A stretch of DNA of 64,000 bases from Pseudomonas reinekei (lineage in GTDB: Bacteria > Pseudomonadota > Gammaproteobacteria > Pseudomonadales > Pseudomonadaceae). A program made the position numbers and the translations under genes. The stretch spans positions 1-64,000 of the forward strand of contig NZ_MSTQ01000002.1 in NCBI RefSeq assembly GCF_001945365.1. The letters run 5' to 3'. Shown one piece after another: positions 1-9,442 of this stretch; within the stretch, counting starts at the first letter, position 1; each line of letters starts with the position of its first letter. The notes under the pieces are model-generated. The model ran no database searches. It was given only the letters and a program-made list of their open reading frames with translations, and was not told the DNA's origin.

Positions 1-2
1 GC

Positions 3-119
3 GACATCAGTCATTACCTGATGCATCGGTACAACTGGATTAGACCGCACCAATTCAACAACGGACTGGCCCCAGCTCAGGCCGAGAAAAAACTTAACGT
101 CGTGTCCGGGATTAGTTGA
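3..119 (+). mobile_element. 3' end of an IS3-family transposase (OrfB), cut by the window edge
   Basis: The first 39 codons read in one open frame to TGA at 117-119. They encode a typical C-terminus of an IS3-family DDE integrase, with the segment HRYNWIRPHQFNNGLAPAQA and an ending close to KLNVVSGIS. The family moves by copy-paste through a circular intermediate using OrfAB. Only the tail is visible, so it cannot be said whether the element outside the window is intact. The sequence just after the stop (about 118-150) probably holds the right inverted repeat, but the left end is not available to prove it. Confidence 0.8.
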
Positions 120-774
120 CCACTACAAAAAGTAGCTTCCGTAGTGATTAGGTCGGTGCCAGGACAATATTGACGCGAAGTGCGCTAGCCGGGTTTGATC
201 AGGGGGATTGCACGACGGCCCCGGAGTTGCCAGTTGTCAGGAGTTTCCCTATTTATTGCGGAGTACGGCAAGTGGCCCCTTTTGGCCGTTCTTTGCCGAT
301 CATGGTTACAAAGCGGGTTAGGCAAATCCGATGCAATCGCTGGTCAGACCTAATGCAAACGGGTGGTGAAGTGGAGCGTAATTTCGCGTAGAAAATCCGG
401 GGTGATTCAGTAGCCGCAATCAAAACCTTCGTAATCGGCTCCAAAGCAAGGCTCAGTCCGGTTCGAACACTTGAACGACTTTTTCGGTTGGACAACTTGT
501 AGCATCGAATACGTGGATCACGCTACGGTCGTCCAGCGGAGTTTGCGCCCACTCGGTACAAAGCACCAGGTCGCTGCCAGGGTCGGCGACAACTGGTTCG
601 AAAGCGAAGTTGGTGAGGAGTATCTGCACCACTCAATCAGCACCGCTCTCGTTTCCTTGAAATAGGTCAGCAGCTCTTGCATTTCTGCAATCCGTGTTGC
701 GCCAACACCTGTTTTGGGGATCCGCATCCCAGCCGATATTTCGAGGGTTCTCTTTTTACTTTCGGAAAGACACT
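120..774. other. gene-poor stretch downstream of the IS end
   Basis: About 650 bases follow the transposase without a recognisable full gene. The first bases should contain the insertion sequence terminus. The remainder has lower coding character than its surroundings. The only frame that looks protein-like is the minus-strand GTG-started frame at 453-632, listed separately. The position next to an IS end suggests a site of rearrangement, which is inference. Confidence 0.5.
453..632 (-). CDS. short unrecognised ORF (59 codons, GTG start), possibly a gene remnant
   Basis: This minus-strand frame opens with tandem GTG codons at 632 and ends at TGA 453-455. The predicted peptide is acidic and has ordinary amino-acid composition, for example FEPVVADPGSDLVLCTEWAQ followed by a VIHVFD segment. 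I do not recognise a family. A second minus frame (727 to 518) overlaps its start and ends in the same region. The two together could be one older gene broken by a frameshift near 625-640. No strong ribosome binding site is visible. It lies 330 bases from an IS end. Confidence 0.3.
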   Translation of the reverse strand: MVQILLTNFAFEPVVADPGSDLVLCTEWAQTPLDDRSVIHVFDATSCPTEKVVQVFEPD

Positions 775-876
775 ATGACCAGCACTCAAAATAATTTAGC
801 GGCCCTGTCTACCCGCGCCCTTCGCGCTTCCTCCATCGAACCAGTGTTGATGGGGGTTTACCGATGTGGGGTCTAA
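775..876 (+). CDS. 33-codon ORF overlapping the start of the chemoreceptor gene
   Basis: An ATG at 775 is preceded at a good distance by GGAAAG and opens a 33-codon frame ending at TAA 874-876. The chemoreceptor ATG at 864 lies inside it in another frame, so the two would be translationally coupled by a 13-base overlap. The peptide is basic and resembles no family I know. It may be a leader peptide that feeds ribosomes to the chemoreceptor, or simply the remains of an upstream gene. Confidence 0.3.
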   Translation: MTSTQNNLAALSTRALRASSIEPVLMGVYRCGV

Positions 877-2555
877 GTAATGTGAAGTTGCGAAGCAAGG
901 TAATCCTCCTTGCGCTTATCCCGACATTTATCCTTGCGGTCGCGTTGAGCGCCGTCTCGATCGCAGTGTTGTATCGACTGGCACACGAAGAGGTTGATCA
1001 AGCCCGACAACTGCTTCTCAAGGAGCGTAGCGCCTCGCTTGAGCATCATGTCCAGATGGCCGTGTCGTCTGTCAAAACCATATATGACGACTCCGGTGAT
1101 GGAGATCTTGCGGCTAGAGATCGTGCTGTAAAAGTGCTCCGCAAACTGTCCTACGATAAGCAAGGTTACTTCTTCGGTTATGACAGAGAAAACATTCGAC
1201 TTTTCTGGGCTGATAAGGACACCGATATCGGTGTCAGCTTCAATGACGTCAAGGATGCCAACGGTGTCTTCGCGATCCGTGAACTAAACCTGCTCGCCCG
1301 TGCCGGCAAGCACTACCTTCGCTACGACTGGCCGGTTCCGGGCAATGACAAGCCGATTCCTAAGCTTGGCTATTCGGTGCTTTTCAAAAAATGGGACATG
1401 ATGATCGCCACGGCGGTCAACCTTGACGACATCGACGCAGAAGTTGATCGAATCGCCGAAGCCAAGTACGCGCAAATCAATAGCTTTGTGAAGATAATTG
1501 TCATTGCTGACCTTGCACTACTGCTCGTCATCGCCGTGATTGCCGTGCTGCTGGGTAACTCGATCATCAAGCCCCTCCTTGTGATCCAGTCCAATCTCGA
1601 TGACATCGCTGCGGGTGAAGGTGACCTCACACGACGCCTGCCAGTGACGAGGAAGGACGAGCTGGGCGCCCTAGCCCACTCCTTCAATAAATTCGTCGAA
1701 AAAATTCATGAGGTGGTACGACAAATAGTTGAGGTCACCCATGACCTGGCCATCTACTCCGAAGACATGTCTGCACAAGCACATCAGTCTGAACATGCAA
1801 TGGATCGTCAGCGGCAAGAAACCGCTCAAGTCGCTACCGCCGTTCATGAGATGTCAGCGGCGGCACACGAAATTGCACGTAGCGCTCAAAGCGCTGCGAT
1901 TGCCGCTGAGGAAACGGATAAGGTCGGAACTACTGCTCGCAATGTCGTGAATGGAGGCATAGGTAGCATTCACTCGTTGATCGAAGACGTACGAATGACG
2001 AGCATGTCCCTGGACAGACTACAGGGTGACGCACAGTCCATTGTTGGGGTGCTAGACGTCATACGTTCCATCGCCGAGCAAACCAATCTGCTCGCATTGA
2101 ACGCCGCGATTGAAGCCGCTCGTGCGGGCGAAGCTGGGCGTGGTTTCGCCGTAGTCGCGGACGAAGTAAGAGCGTTGGCAAGCAGAACTCAGAACAGCAC
2201 CCAGGAAATCCAGGAGATGATCAACCGTTTGCAAACTGGTACCACCGCTGCCGTCAGATCAATGGTAAGTTCTAGCGAAAAAGGCAAAATTTCCGGAGAT
2301 CAGGCCAACGAGGCTGGCGAATCGTTGGACGTAATGACGGGGTTCATCAGCTCTATCAACGCGATGACTGCGCAGATCGCAAGTGCTGCTGAAGAGCAAA
2401 CCGCAGTCGCTGAAGAAATAAATCAAAGCATGATTAACATTGCTCAGGCTGCTGAAATTGTGGCTCAGGATACGCAAAAGGGAGCAACTACTGCGCGTAG
2501 CGTAGCGGGCCTTGGCAACAGGCTCGAATCGCTCGTTAAACAGTTCAGAATTTGA
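864..2555 (+). CDS. methyl-accepting chemotaxis protein with single Cache ligand-binding domain
   Basis: A 563-residue transmembrane chemoreceptor. The first membrane segment lies at about residues 14-36, followed by a periplasmic sCache-type domain (roughly 45-205, with the GYFFGYD and GKHYLRYDW signature segments), a second membrane segment near 212-234, a HAMP domain near 235-290 and the cytoplasmic signalling hairpin. The highly conserved hairpin tip ([19 protein letters not shown]) is near residue 400-420. The C-terminus KQFRI is not a CheR-tethering pentapeptide. sCache receptors usually bind small organic acids, so an organic-acid ligand is a reasonable guess. The start at 864 is favoured because the membrane helix follows directly. 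The gene stands alone. Confidence 0.95.
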   Translation: MWGLSNVKLRSKVILLALIPTFILAVALSAVSIAVLYRLAHEEVDQARQLLLKERSASLEHHVQMAVSSVKTIYDDSGDGDLAARDRAVKVLRKLSYDKQGYFFGYDRENIRLFWADKDTDIGVSFNDVKDANGVFAIRELNLLARAGKHYLRYDWPVPGNDKPIPKLGYSVLFKKWDMMIATAVNLDDIDAEVDRIAEAKYAQINSFVKIIVIADLALLLVIAVIAVLLGNSIIKPLLVIQSNLDDIAAGEGDLTRRLPVTRKDELGALAHSFNKFVEKIHEVVRQIVEVTHDLAIYSEDMSAQAHQSEHAMDRQRQETAQVATAVHEMSAAAHEIARSAQSAAIAAEETDKVGTTARNVVNGGIGSIHSLIEDVRMTSMSLDRLQGDAQSIVGVLDVIRSIAEQTNLLALNAAIEAARAGEAGRGFAVVADEVRALASRTQNSTQEIQEMINRLQTGTTAAVRSMVSSSEKGKISGDQANEAGESLDVMTGFISSINAMTAQIASAAEEQTAVAEEINQSMINIAQAAEIVAQDTQKGATTARSVAGLGNRLESLVKQFRI

Positions 2556-2970
2556 CCCTTCAGTGACGCTGCATGACGGCAGGTCAACATCATTGGCCTG
2601 CCTCCACCCTTCACAACCTGCGCCTCGCCATGCATAGAAATGATCAGGATTATTCGTGCGTCCTCACCAGTCCTTAGCGATAGAATGCCACCGTGGGCTC
2701 ATATTCATAGGTGTGGAAATAAGGATCGACGGAACCTATATCGTCTCAACACTTGTGGGCGGGCACTCACCACTGGCACCACCTCTGCAACATCACCAGC
2801 GATCCGTTTCTCTTCGAGTGTTACACACTCTTACCGTTACGCCCCGATTGCAGAAATCGCCAACAGGACGGGACCTCGGTACGAATTCTGCAAACCCGAG
2901 GCAGCAGTCTTCTGTCCTGCATTGATCCATGACCTCGCCCGACAGACCCAAATGTTCAAAAGGGAAAAAT
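2556..2970. other. intergenic region with a weak hairpin after the chemoreceptor
   Basis: A six-base inverted repeat (GGCAGG at 2578-2583 with CCTGCC at 2597-2602) lies 23 bases after the chemoreceptor stop, without a following T run, so it is a weak terminator candidate at best. The rest should contain the LysR promoter. No gene longer than about 110 codons with protein-like composition is seen on either strand. Confidence 0.4.
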
Positions 2971-3876
2971 ATGGCTGCTGATCAGCTGAATTGGGATGAT
3001 TTGAAAGTCTTTTTGGCCGTCGCAAGAACAGGTAACTTGGTAAAGGCCGCTCGGAAACTGCGTATTGATCAGTCCACCGTCAGTCGGCGGGTCACCCAGT
3101 TGGAATACGCGTTGGGCGCCAGCCTCTTTGAGCGAAGTCATACAGGGCTTGCATTGAACGGCTTTGGTGCAGAGCTACTGGAATCGGTGCAAAGCATGGA
3201 TACCGGCTTTGCCGCTTTGACTGCGACACTTGACCGTAAATCCAGTGCTCTGCACGGCCCCGTGCGCATTGGGACGATGGAAGGCATCGCGACGCTTTAC
3301 CTGAGTAGCAGGTTGGCGCAGTTCCACCGAGAGTATCCTGCAATTACTGTCGAGCTGGTGACGTCAACGCAGCAACTCTATGTCACGCATCGAGAGGCCG
3401 ATGTCTTCCTGGGATTCTTCAAGCCCCAGGGTAAAGGGCTGGACGCTGAACACATGGGGAGGTTCTCGTTGCACCTGTACGCTTCGCACGGTTATCTGGA
3501 GCAGCAGGGTTGCCCGGAAAACGTTGATGCGCTGTCACAGCATAAATTCGTGGGTTACATCGACGATCTCATTCAGATCGACGCAGTGCGTTGGCTCGAG
3601 GACGCGGTTAGTAAACCAGTCCTTGTATTCCAGTCCACCAGCATGCTGGCGCAGATGGTCGCCGCTTCGGAAGGTGTCGGCATCGTCCTATTGCCAGAAT
3701 TCGCCGACGCAGGCCGCTTTGGCCTGCGCAGGGTATTAGGTGATGAGGTACGTGTCACCCGAGACCTGTGGTTGAGCGTTCACAGGGAACTACGCTACGT
3801 TCCCCGCATCAAGGCGGCGGTCAGCTTCCTGGAGAAGCTGCTGCTCAAAGATCCTTTGTTCGCGCAAACCGACTGA
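2971..3876 (+). CDS. LysR-family transcriptional regulator, nitrilase-linked
   Basis: A 301-residue LysR regulator. The N-terminal winged helix-turn-helix (WDDLKVFLAVARTGNLVKAA, then the STVSRRVTQLE recognition region) covers residues 1-65, and the periplasmic-binding-protein-like effector domain spans about 90-295. An upstream in-frame ATG at 2929 exists, but the ATG at 2971 has AGGGA in front and fits the family N-terminus. The gene converges on the nitrilase gene and overlaps its 3' end by 87 bases, so the two coding tails share DNA. Control of the nitrilase operon is inferred from proximity only, because LysR genes are more often divergent from their targets. Confidence 0.9.
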   Translation: MAADQLNWDDLKVFLAVARTGNLVKAARKLRIDQSTVSRRVTQLEYALGASLFERSHTGLALNGFGAELLESVQSMDTGFAALTATLDRKSSALHGPVRIGTMEGIATLYLSSRLAQFHREYPAITVELVTSTQQLYVTHREADVFLGFFKPQGKGLDAEHMGRFSLHLYASHGYLEQQGCPENVDALSQHKFVGYIDDLIQIDAVRWLEDAVSKPVLVFQSTSMLAQMVAASEGVGIVLLPEFADAGRFGLRRVLGDEVRVTRDLWLSVHRELRYVPRIKAAVSFLEKLLLKDPLFAQTD

Positions 3877-4875
3877 TGTGCCCACTTGCAGTTTCGACGA
3901 GTCATTCCACGTAACTGGTTCATCTCGGCGCCGATTAACGCTGAAATCAAAAACGTCATAGCGGTTGTAGTAACCCACGACATCATGGAATTGCTTTGGC
4001 TCGATGCAGTGATTGAGGTCAAGTCTGGCGTACAAAATTCCCTCCTCGTTCTGCAGCATATCCCCAATTTGAGTGCCCGTCGGGTCGATGAACATGGTCG
4101 CTGCACGCGGTGTATTGTCGAGGATCTGGGTAACTTGTGGATCTCGATTGACCAGGAAATCACGCATGGCTGAGTCCATGTAGCCCGCGCAGAGGATGCC
4201 GAACGCTTTTGCTTCAAACGAATGTGCCCCTGCGCGAATACGGTTGGCGGCAACGTTATCGAAGTTGCTACCCGTATCCGGTCGACGAGTCGGCCACAGC
4301 GCTGGCCAGCAAGAGATATGCAGTTGCTCTCCTTGAGCCATCAATGCATAGCGAGCGAGCGGGTTGGTATTCTCACCACAGATCAACGCACCGATTTTGC
4401 CAATACGAGTATCACTGACGCGCAGCCCCTCCCCGTCGCCAGGTGCCCAGATGAGTTTTTCATAAAACGTAGGGACGAGCTTGCGGTGGTGGTTGAGGAT
4501 CGAACCGTCATCGCCGATCAACACGTTGGTGTTCCAAATACAACCCACGCTGGTGTGACTGCGCTCGCTGATGCCCATGGACACGAACACACCAAGACGC
4601 TTGGCTTCAGCCCGCAAGGACGCAATTTCAGGGCCGTCCATGTACAGGCTATTTTCCACCATCAGCTCGAATAGATCGTGATTCAAAATCGGTGCCCACA
4701 AGGCAGCCCAGATTGGAAATGCGGGAATGAACGACTCAGGAAACACAGCGAGATCGGCACCATTGGCAGCCGCCTCCCGAATCAGATTCAAGGCCTTCGC
4801 GGTGGTGGCGGTTTTATCGAGAAATACCGGTGCGACGTGGCAGGCGGCAACTTTGAGCGTAGGCAAGTGAGCCAT
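3790..4875 (-). CDS. nitrilase (carbon-nitrogen hydrolase)
   Basis: A 361-residue nitrilase-superfamily enzyme that hydrolyses a nitrile to its carboxylic acid and ammonia. The catalytic residues are visible: Glu47 in AVFPESF, Lys132 in NHHRKLVPTF with Glu139 close by, and Cys166 in GALICGENTNP. The length fits branch-1 nitrilases, which form helical homo-oligomers. The CGEN rather than CWE context around the nucleophile places it nearer to aliphatic/plant-like nitrilases than to arylacetonitrilases, a tentative reading. The ATG at 4875 has AAAGG upstream. It is the last gene of a minus-strand operon after a DUF485 protein and a solute symporter, so its product or substrate may be imported by that transporter. 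Confidence 0.92.
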   Translation of the reverse strand: MAHLPTLKVAACHVAPVFLDKTATTAKALNLIREAAANGADLAVFPESFIPAFPIWAALWAPILNHDLFELMVENSLYMDGPEIASLRAEAKRLGVFVSMGISERSHTSVGCIWNTNVLIGDDGSILNHHRKLVPTFYEKLIWAPGDGEGLRVSDTRIGKIGALICGENTNPLARYALMAQGEQLHISCWPALWPTRRPDTGSNFDNVAANRIRAGAHSFEAKAFGILCAGYMDSAMRDFLVNRDPQVTQILDNTPRAATMFIDPTGTQIGDMLQNEEGILYARLDLNHCIEPKQFHDVVGYYNRYDVFDFSVNRRRDEPVTWNDSSKLQVGTSVGLREQRIFEQQLLQEADRRLDAGNVA

Positions 4876-4907
4876 GGGAATACCTTTGGAAGGTTTTTAA
4901 TCGGAGT

Positions 4908-4930
4908 GCGCGGGTGAAGAACACCCGCGC
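4908..4930 (-). other. strong hairpin between symporter and nitrilase genes
   Basis: A perfect nine-base stem (GCGCGGGTG at 4908-4916 with CACCCGCGC at 4922-4930) with a five-base loop lies in the 61-base gap between the symporter stop and the nitrilase start. No T run follows in the direction of transcription, so it is more likely an mRNA-stabilising or partial attenuating hairpin than a full terminator. Confidence 0.5.
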
Positions 4931-4936
4931 GGGTAA

Positions 4937-6799
4937 TCAGTGAGCTTCAGCCGCAGCGATACCGATGCCAGTGTGCTGGCGCACAGACATTTCTGCCCAC
5001 ATGGACTGCGAACGCGGATCGCGGAATAACAGGGAGAACAGGATGACCAACAAGAAACCGGCGGGAATGGAGATCAACCCGGGATTACGCAGCGCAACCA
5101 GTGGTTCTCGCAACCCGACCATGCTGGTGGCGTCTTCTGCAATACCTTGCACGATCACACGAGCCTGCTCCTGTTGGGTGAACAGTGCGGCGCGTTGCGA
5201 TTCCTGGTCTGGTGTGAGTGCATCCAGTTTCAGTTGCAATTGCGCTACGCTCTCCAGGGCTGCCTGACGCACCTGCGCGGGATAGGTCATATTGGGCGAC
5301 ACCAGCACCAACGCTATCGCCAGTACCGTCCCGCCAATAACACCTGCGAGGACTCCCCAGGTGTTGCAATGCTTCCAGTACAAGGTCAGCAGCAGTGCCG
5401 GTAGATTCGCCGAAGCGGCAACGGCATACGCCAGGCCCACCAGGTGTGCAACGTTCTGCCCTTTTGCCAAGAGGCTGACAACGATCGCTAATACGCCGAC
5501 AAACAATGTCGCAACACGTGCGGCCACTGCCTGTTGCCGCTCGGTAGCTTTACCATGGCAAATGGCACCCACGTAGATGTCATGAGCAAGAGCAGACGCC
5601 GCGGCAAGCGTGAGTCCCGCCACTACAGCAACGATGGTCGCGAAAGCCACTGCCGCAGTGAAGGCCAACATGAAGTTGCCCACCCAGCTTTCGGCGCCAC
5701 CACCCAGGTACTGGGCCAATAGGGGGGCGGCAAGATTTCCGCCCTTGTCGAAACTGGCGATGGTCGGTGAGCCGATGTAGTACGCCGCGGCGAAGCCGAT
5801 GAAGACGATCAGAACGTGGCAAACCCCTATACCCAGCATTGCCCATAACACAGAACTGCGCGCGGTTACGGCATCGCGAACCGTGAAAAAACGCATCAGG
5901 ACGTGAGGCATCGCAGCAGTGCCGAGAACCAATGCCAATCCCAGCGACAGTTGCTCCATCGGGTTTTTCAAGTACAGCCCTGGCTGAAAGAAGTGCTGGT
6001 TCAGTTCGGCACCAGCGGCTTGTGCGGGAAACATGCTTTTCATGTGCGCAGTCAGGGCGTCACTGTGCACGAGGCCTTGCATGAATTGCGGGATATCAAA
6101 CCCGAAGGGAGCCCAGGAAAACATCACTAGCAGGAAGCAGCTGCTGATTAACAACACGGCTTTGATGAGCTGTACCCAGGTCGTGGCACGCATGCCCCCG
6201 AACAAGACGTACACCAGCATCAATGCGCCCACCAGCAGAACAGACACTTCGTACTCGATACCCACCAAGGCCTTGATAATTACACCGCCACCTACCACTT
6301 GCGGTATCAAGTAGAAAATTGCCACACAGACGCTGGAGATTGCTCCCGCAGTTTTGGATGAGCGAAAGCCGTTCCGAAACGCCAGCACGTCACTCAGGGT
6401 ATAGCGTCCGAGGTTTCGACAAGGCTCGGCAATCAGCAAAAGCACAGGAATGAAACCGACAAAGAATCCAACGACGTAAAGAATTCCATCAAAGCCGTAA
6501 AGAGCGATCAGGCCAGAAACACCGAGAAATGCCGCCGCAGAGAGGTAGTCGCCGGAAATCGCCAAGCCGTTCTTCAGACCCGAGATGCCGCCTCCTCCCG
6601 TGTAAAAATCCCCCACCGAACGATTGCGTCGGGCTGCCCACCAGGTGACTGCCAAGGTAAAAAGAACAAGCGCTCCAAACACCGCGAAGGTCATGCTTCG
6701 AAACTGACCGTTAACGACCGTGTTTTGTGCCATTGCCGGCAGAGCCAGCGTGACAGCGGCTGCACCACCGATCAGGGATAACCATCTTAGGGGCTTCAT
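4937..6799 (-). CDS. acetate-permease-like sodium:solute symporter (SSS family)
   Basis: A 620-residue inner-membrane transporter of the SSS family, close in layout to acetate/glycolate permease ActP. It begins with a cleavable signal-like segment (MKPLRWLSLIGGAAAVTLAL, ending ALPAMAQ), then about 13 membrane helices. The motifs GGGGISGLKNGLAISGDYLS and ALYGFDGILY fit the ActP branch. A longer frame begins at 6895, but the ATG at 6799 overlaps the stop of the upstream DUF485 gene as TGATG, which decides the start and indicates coupling. ActP-like proteins import short monocarboxylates with sodium or protons. Next to a nitrilase the substrate may be the released acid; that is inference. Confidence 0.93.
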   Translation of the reverse strand: MKPLRWLSLIGGAAAVTLALPAMAQNTVVNGQFRSMTFAVFGALVLFTLAVTWWAARRNRSVGDFYTGGGGISGLKNGLAISGDYLSAAAFLGVSGLIALYGFDGILYVVGFFVGFIPVLLLIAEPCRNLGRYTLSDVLAFRNGFRSSKTAGAISSVCVAIFYLIPQVVGGGVIIKALVGIEYEVSVLLVGALMLVYVLFGGMRATTWVQLIKAVLLISSCFLLVMFSWAPFGFDIPQFMQGLVHSDALTAHMKSMFPAQAAGAELNQHFFQPGLYLKNPMEQLSLGLALVLGTAAMPHVLMRFFTVRDAVTARSSVLWAMLGIGVCHVLIVFIGFAAAYYIGSPTIASFDKGGNLAAPLLAQYLGGGAESWVGNFMLAFTAAVAFATIVAVVAGLTLAAASALAHDIYVGAICHGKATERQQAVAARVATLFVGVLAIVVSLLAKGQNVAHLVGLAYAVAASANLPALLLTLYWKHCNTWGVLAGVIGGTVLAIALVLVSPNMTYPAQVRQAALESVAQLQLKLDALTPDQESQRAALFTQQEQARVIVQGIAEDATSMVGLREPLVALRNPGLISIPAGFLLVILFSLLFRDPRSQSMWAEMSVRQHTGIGIAAAEAH

Positions 6800-7119
6800 C
6801 AGAGTTCTCCCCGATGGAATTGCTTGACCAGGCTTGCGACTTGCCGATCGACAGAGCGCATTTTGTGCAAATAGATCCAGGCCAACAGACCGCAAAACGG
6901 ATATTGGGAAATCGCAAATACCGTACCGATGTTCAGCTCACCTGCCAGGGGCAGACTGAAGAAAGCCTTCAGGGACGTCGGCCCAAGCAACAACGTCGCG
7001 TAGTACGCAGCGGCGATGAACAGTAACGTCAGTGAAAGCTTGTTTTTCTCGCGTTTAATTCGGGTAAGCACTTCACTCTGGTCAAGTATCTGCCAGACGT
7101 CAGGGTCTTGAGATGCCAT
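6799..7119 (-). CDS. DUF485 (YjcH-type) membrane protein
   Basis: A 106-residue protein with two membrane helices (about residues 30-50 and 62-84) and a charged N-terminus, typical of the DUF485/YjcH family. Members are almost always encoded immediately before an acetate-type SSS permease, as here, where the stop and the permease start overlap by one base. They are thought to be an accessory subunit or assembly helper of the permease. It is the first gene of the operon that includes the symporter and nitrilase. Confidence 0.9.
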   Translation of the reverse strand: MASQDPDVWQILDQSEVLTRIKREKNKLSLTLLFIAAAYYATLLLGPTSLKAFFSLPLAGELNIGTVFAISQYPFCGLLAWIYLHKMRSVDRQVASLVKQFHRGEL

Positions 7120-7603
7120 GAGCGTTCTCCATTGTTGTCAGTAAGCGGCAGCTTTTTTATGAGGAGAGTTTCAAAAGCGGCACATTTGGATGTGCTCTGG
7201 GGGGAGCATACGACTCCACAAACCCACTCCAAACAGCGGTTTGCGCAATGTTCGTTGCGATTTTGCAAGGCAACCCTGGGTGGCAAAAGAACCGTGACCG
7301 CGGGAGTTTCGGCGTCACTGCCTTAAGGTGTTTTCGATAAACACTCAGATTGTTAGCAACAGAGGTCAAACAGATAGGAGCTGCGCTTCTCAAAGCTCGG
7401 CAATCAGCCAACTGAGTCCTGACTTACGAAATAGCGCTTTATCGAAGCCCAGTTGCACCAGATCCAGCGGGGTAGGACGTCGTTTACCGGTAGTTGCCAA
7501 CACGCCCCTAAATCCCAAATGGTTTTGCTTGCTGCAAATTTCCCAAGGGTGTTCACTGCAAACACCCGTGATGAATTGCATTCCGAGCAGGCTATTGATT
7601 GAT
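7120..7603. other. divergent promoter region between the symporter operon and the sensor kinase
   Basis: About 480 bases separate the DUF485 start from the chosen kinase start. The kinase frame is open from 7328, but the residues before 7571 do not look like a kinase. A seven-base inverted repeat, GGGTGTT at 7547-7553 and AACACCC at 7561-7567, lies 36 bases before the kinase ATG and could be an operator or leader hairpin. I looked for a sigma-54 motif here and found no convincing one. Confidence 0.45.
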
Positions 7604-9442
7604 ATGAAAATCTCAATTGAATCGACGGTACCTGTAGACAGTCCCAAGCGCCCTGCCCCTCATACGCACCTCCAGAGATTTGGCGCCGCCACGCTTGCTG
7701 GCGTCATCTTCATCATCGACACCCTCACCTCCATCCATATTGCCATTGCGGTGCTCTATGTCGCTGTGATTTTGATGTCGGTCAACCTGTTTTCCCGCAA
7801 AGGTGTCATTAGCGTTTCGCTCTCATGCTGTGGATTGACGCTGGCTGCTTTTTTTATTTCCCACGGCGGCGACTTCAACAGCGCTTCCTTCGCCCGTTGC
7901 CTGGTCAGCCTTTCCGCGATCGGTATCACCACCTTACTGGCACTGAAAAACAAAGCGGCCAATGACGAGTTGCAGGAGCAGGTGCGGATGCTCGCGCAAA
8001 CCCACGACGCCATCATCGTTCGAGACATGAATGGCATCATCACTACGTGGAGCCCGGGCGCCGAAGCCTTATACGGCTGGTCCAGAGAGCAAGCCATCGG
8101 CCAGGACTTTCGAACGCTGTTAAGACCTCAACTTAAACTCACCTGGGAGCAGGTGATGCACGCGCTCGTTGAAACCGGCCGATGGGAAGGTGAAGTGGTG
8201 GAACACCGATGTGATGGAACACCCGTGACGGTTGTCAGTCGTTGCTCGCTGTCCCGGGACGAGAGCAATCGACCAAAGGCGATTTTGGCCACTCACAACG
8301 ATATCAGCGAGCAAAAAAAGGCCATCAACGCCCTGCGACGCAGCGAAGCGTTTCTGGCCGGTGCGCAACGGCTGAGTCAGACCGGGAGCATTGGTCTGAA
8401 GATCCCTGGCGGCGAGATGTACTGGTCCGACGAGGCCAGGCGAATATTCGAGTTCGGCGGCGACGAGGAACCGCTGCTGTCCAGCGTTCTGAAAAAAACC
8501 CATCCCGATGATCTGGACCTCGTCAGATTATCGATCAAGCACGCCTACCAGAAAGAACCCCACATTAAGGTGGAGTATCGCCTGTTGATGGCCGACGGGC
8601 GAATCAAGCACGTGCAAATGCTGGCTCATCCCGTCCAGGACGCTGGCGGGAATTTTGAATACATCGGAGCACTGATGGATGTCACTGAAGCAAAGATGTC
8701 TGAGGAGGCACTCCATCGCTCGCAGACTGAACTGGCTCACGTGACGCGGATCACCACATTGGGTGAACTGGCGGCCTCGATAGCACATGAAGTCAACCAG
8801 CCATTGGCCGCTGTGACCACCAATGGCACTGCCGGCTTGCGCTGGTTGAATCGCGACAATCCAAACATCGATGAGGTGCGCAGTGCGATGGAGCGGATGA
8901 TGAGCGAGACCCATCGAGCGAGCGAAGTGATTCGACGTATCCGGGCAATGTCACGCAAGACCGATCCTCAAAGCGTACCCGTTGATCTCATGGAGGTCAT
9001 TGAAGAGTCACTGGCGCTGGTCGACAGGGAGGTCAGACGGAACAAAATTGTGCTAGACCATCAATACGATACCGAAGCAGCGGAGATTATGGGTGACCGA
9101 GTCCAACTCCAGCAGGTCATCATCAACCTGATCATGAATGGTGTGCAGGCAATGTCCAATACCAAAGGCAAACCTCGTACGCTCCATGTGTGCCTCAAGC
9201 GTTCTGATGCGGGCGAACTGTGCGTGGACATCAAAGACAACGGCCCCGGTATTTCGCCACTAAGTCTGCCCAAGCTCTTCAACGCTTTCTACACCACCAA
9301 GCCTGACGGAATGGGCATGGGGTTATCCATTTGTCGATCAATCATTGAAGCCCATGGCGGCCGCATCTGGGCCACAAGTCAAGACGGTGAAGGCGCGGCG
9401 TTCCATTTGACCTTCCCTGACAGCAACGAGGAGCCTGCGTGA
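7604..9442 (+). CDS. membrane-bound PAS sensor histidine kinase (FixL/DctS-like)
   Basis: A 612-residue kinase. About four N-terminal membrane helices (residues 20-120) are followed by a PAS domain (about 130-245), a second PAS/PAC domain (about 255-370), a HisKA domain with the phospho-acceptor His395 in ASIAHEVNQPLAAV, and a HATPase domain with DNGPGI and GMGMGLSICR boxes. The HEVNQP form is typical of the FixL/DctS group that pairs with FixJ-type regulators, and such a regulator follows with a GTGA overlap. The ATG at 7604 is chosen because the membrane region follows it; ATG 7571 is an alternative. It faces the symporter-nitrilase operon and probably governs it. Confidence 0.9.
   Translation: MKISIESTVPVDSPKRPAPHTHLQRFGAATLAGVIFIIDTLTSIHIAIAVLYVAVILMSVNLFSRKGVISVSLSCCGLTLAAFFISHGGDFNSASFARCLVSLSAIGITTLLALKNKAANDELQEQVRMLAQTHDAIIVRDMNGIITTWSPGAEALYGWSREQAIGQDFRTLLRPQLKLTWEQVMHALVETGRWEGEVVEHRCDGTPVTVVSRCSLSRDESNRPKAILATHNDISEQKKAINALRRSEAFLAGAQRLSQTGSIGLKIPGGEMYWSDEARRIFEFGGDEEPLLSSVLKKTHPDDLDLVRLSIKHAYQKEPHIKVEYRLLMADGRIKHVQMLAHPVQDAGGNFEYIGALMDVTEAKMSEEALHRSQTELAHVTRITTLGELAASIAHEVNQPLAAVTTNGTAGLRWLNRDNPNIDEVRSAMERMMSETHRASEVIRRIRAMSRKTDPQSVPVDLMEVIEESLALVDREVRRNKIVLDHQYDTEAAEIMGDRVQLQQVIINLIMNGVQAMSNTKGKPRTLHVCLKRSDAGELCVDIKDNGPGISPLSLPKLFNAFYTTKPDGMGMGLSICRSIIEAHGGRIWATSQDGEGAAFHLTFPDSNEEPA

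Noticed and set aside
7120..7603. Possible sigma-54 promoter for the symporter operon
   Set aside because: The best candidates lack the invariant GG or have the wrong spacing to the GC element.
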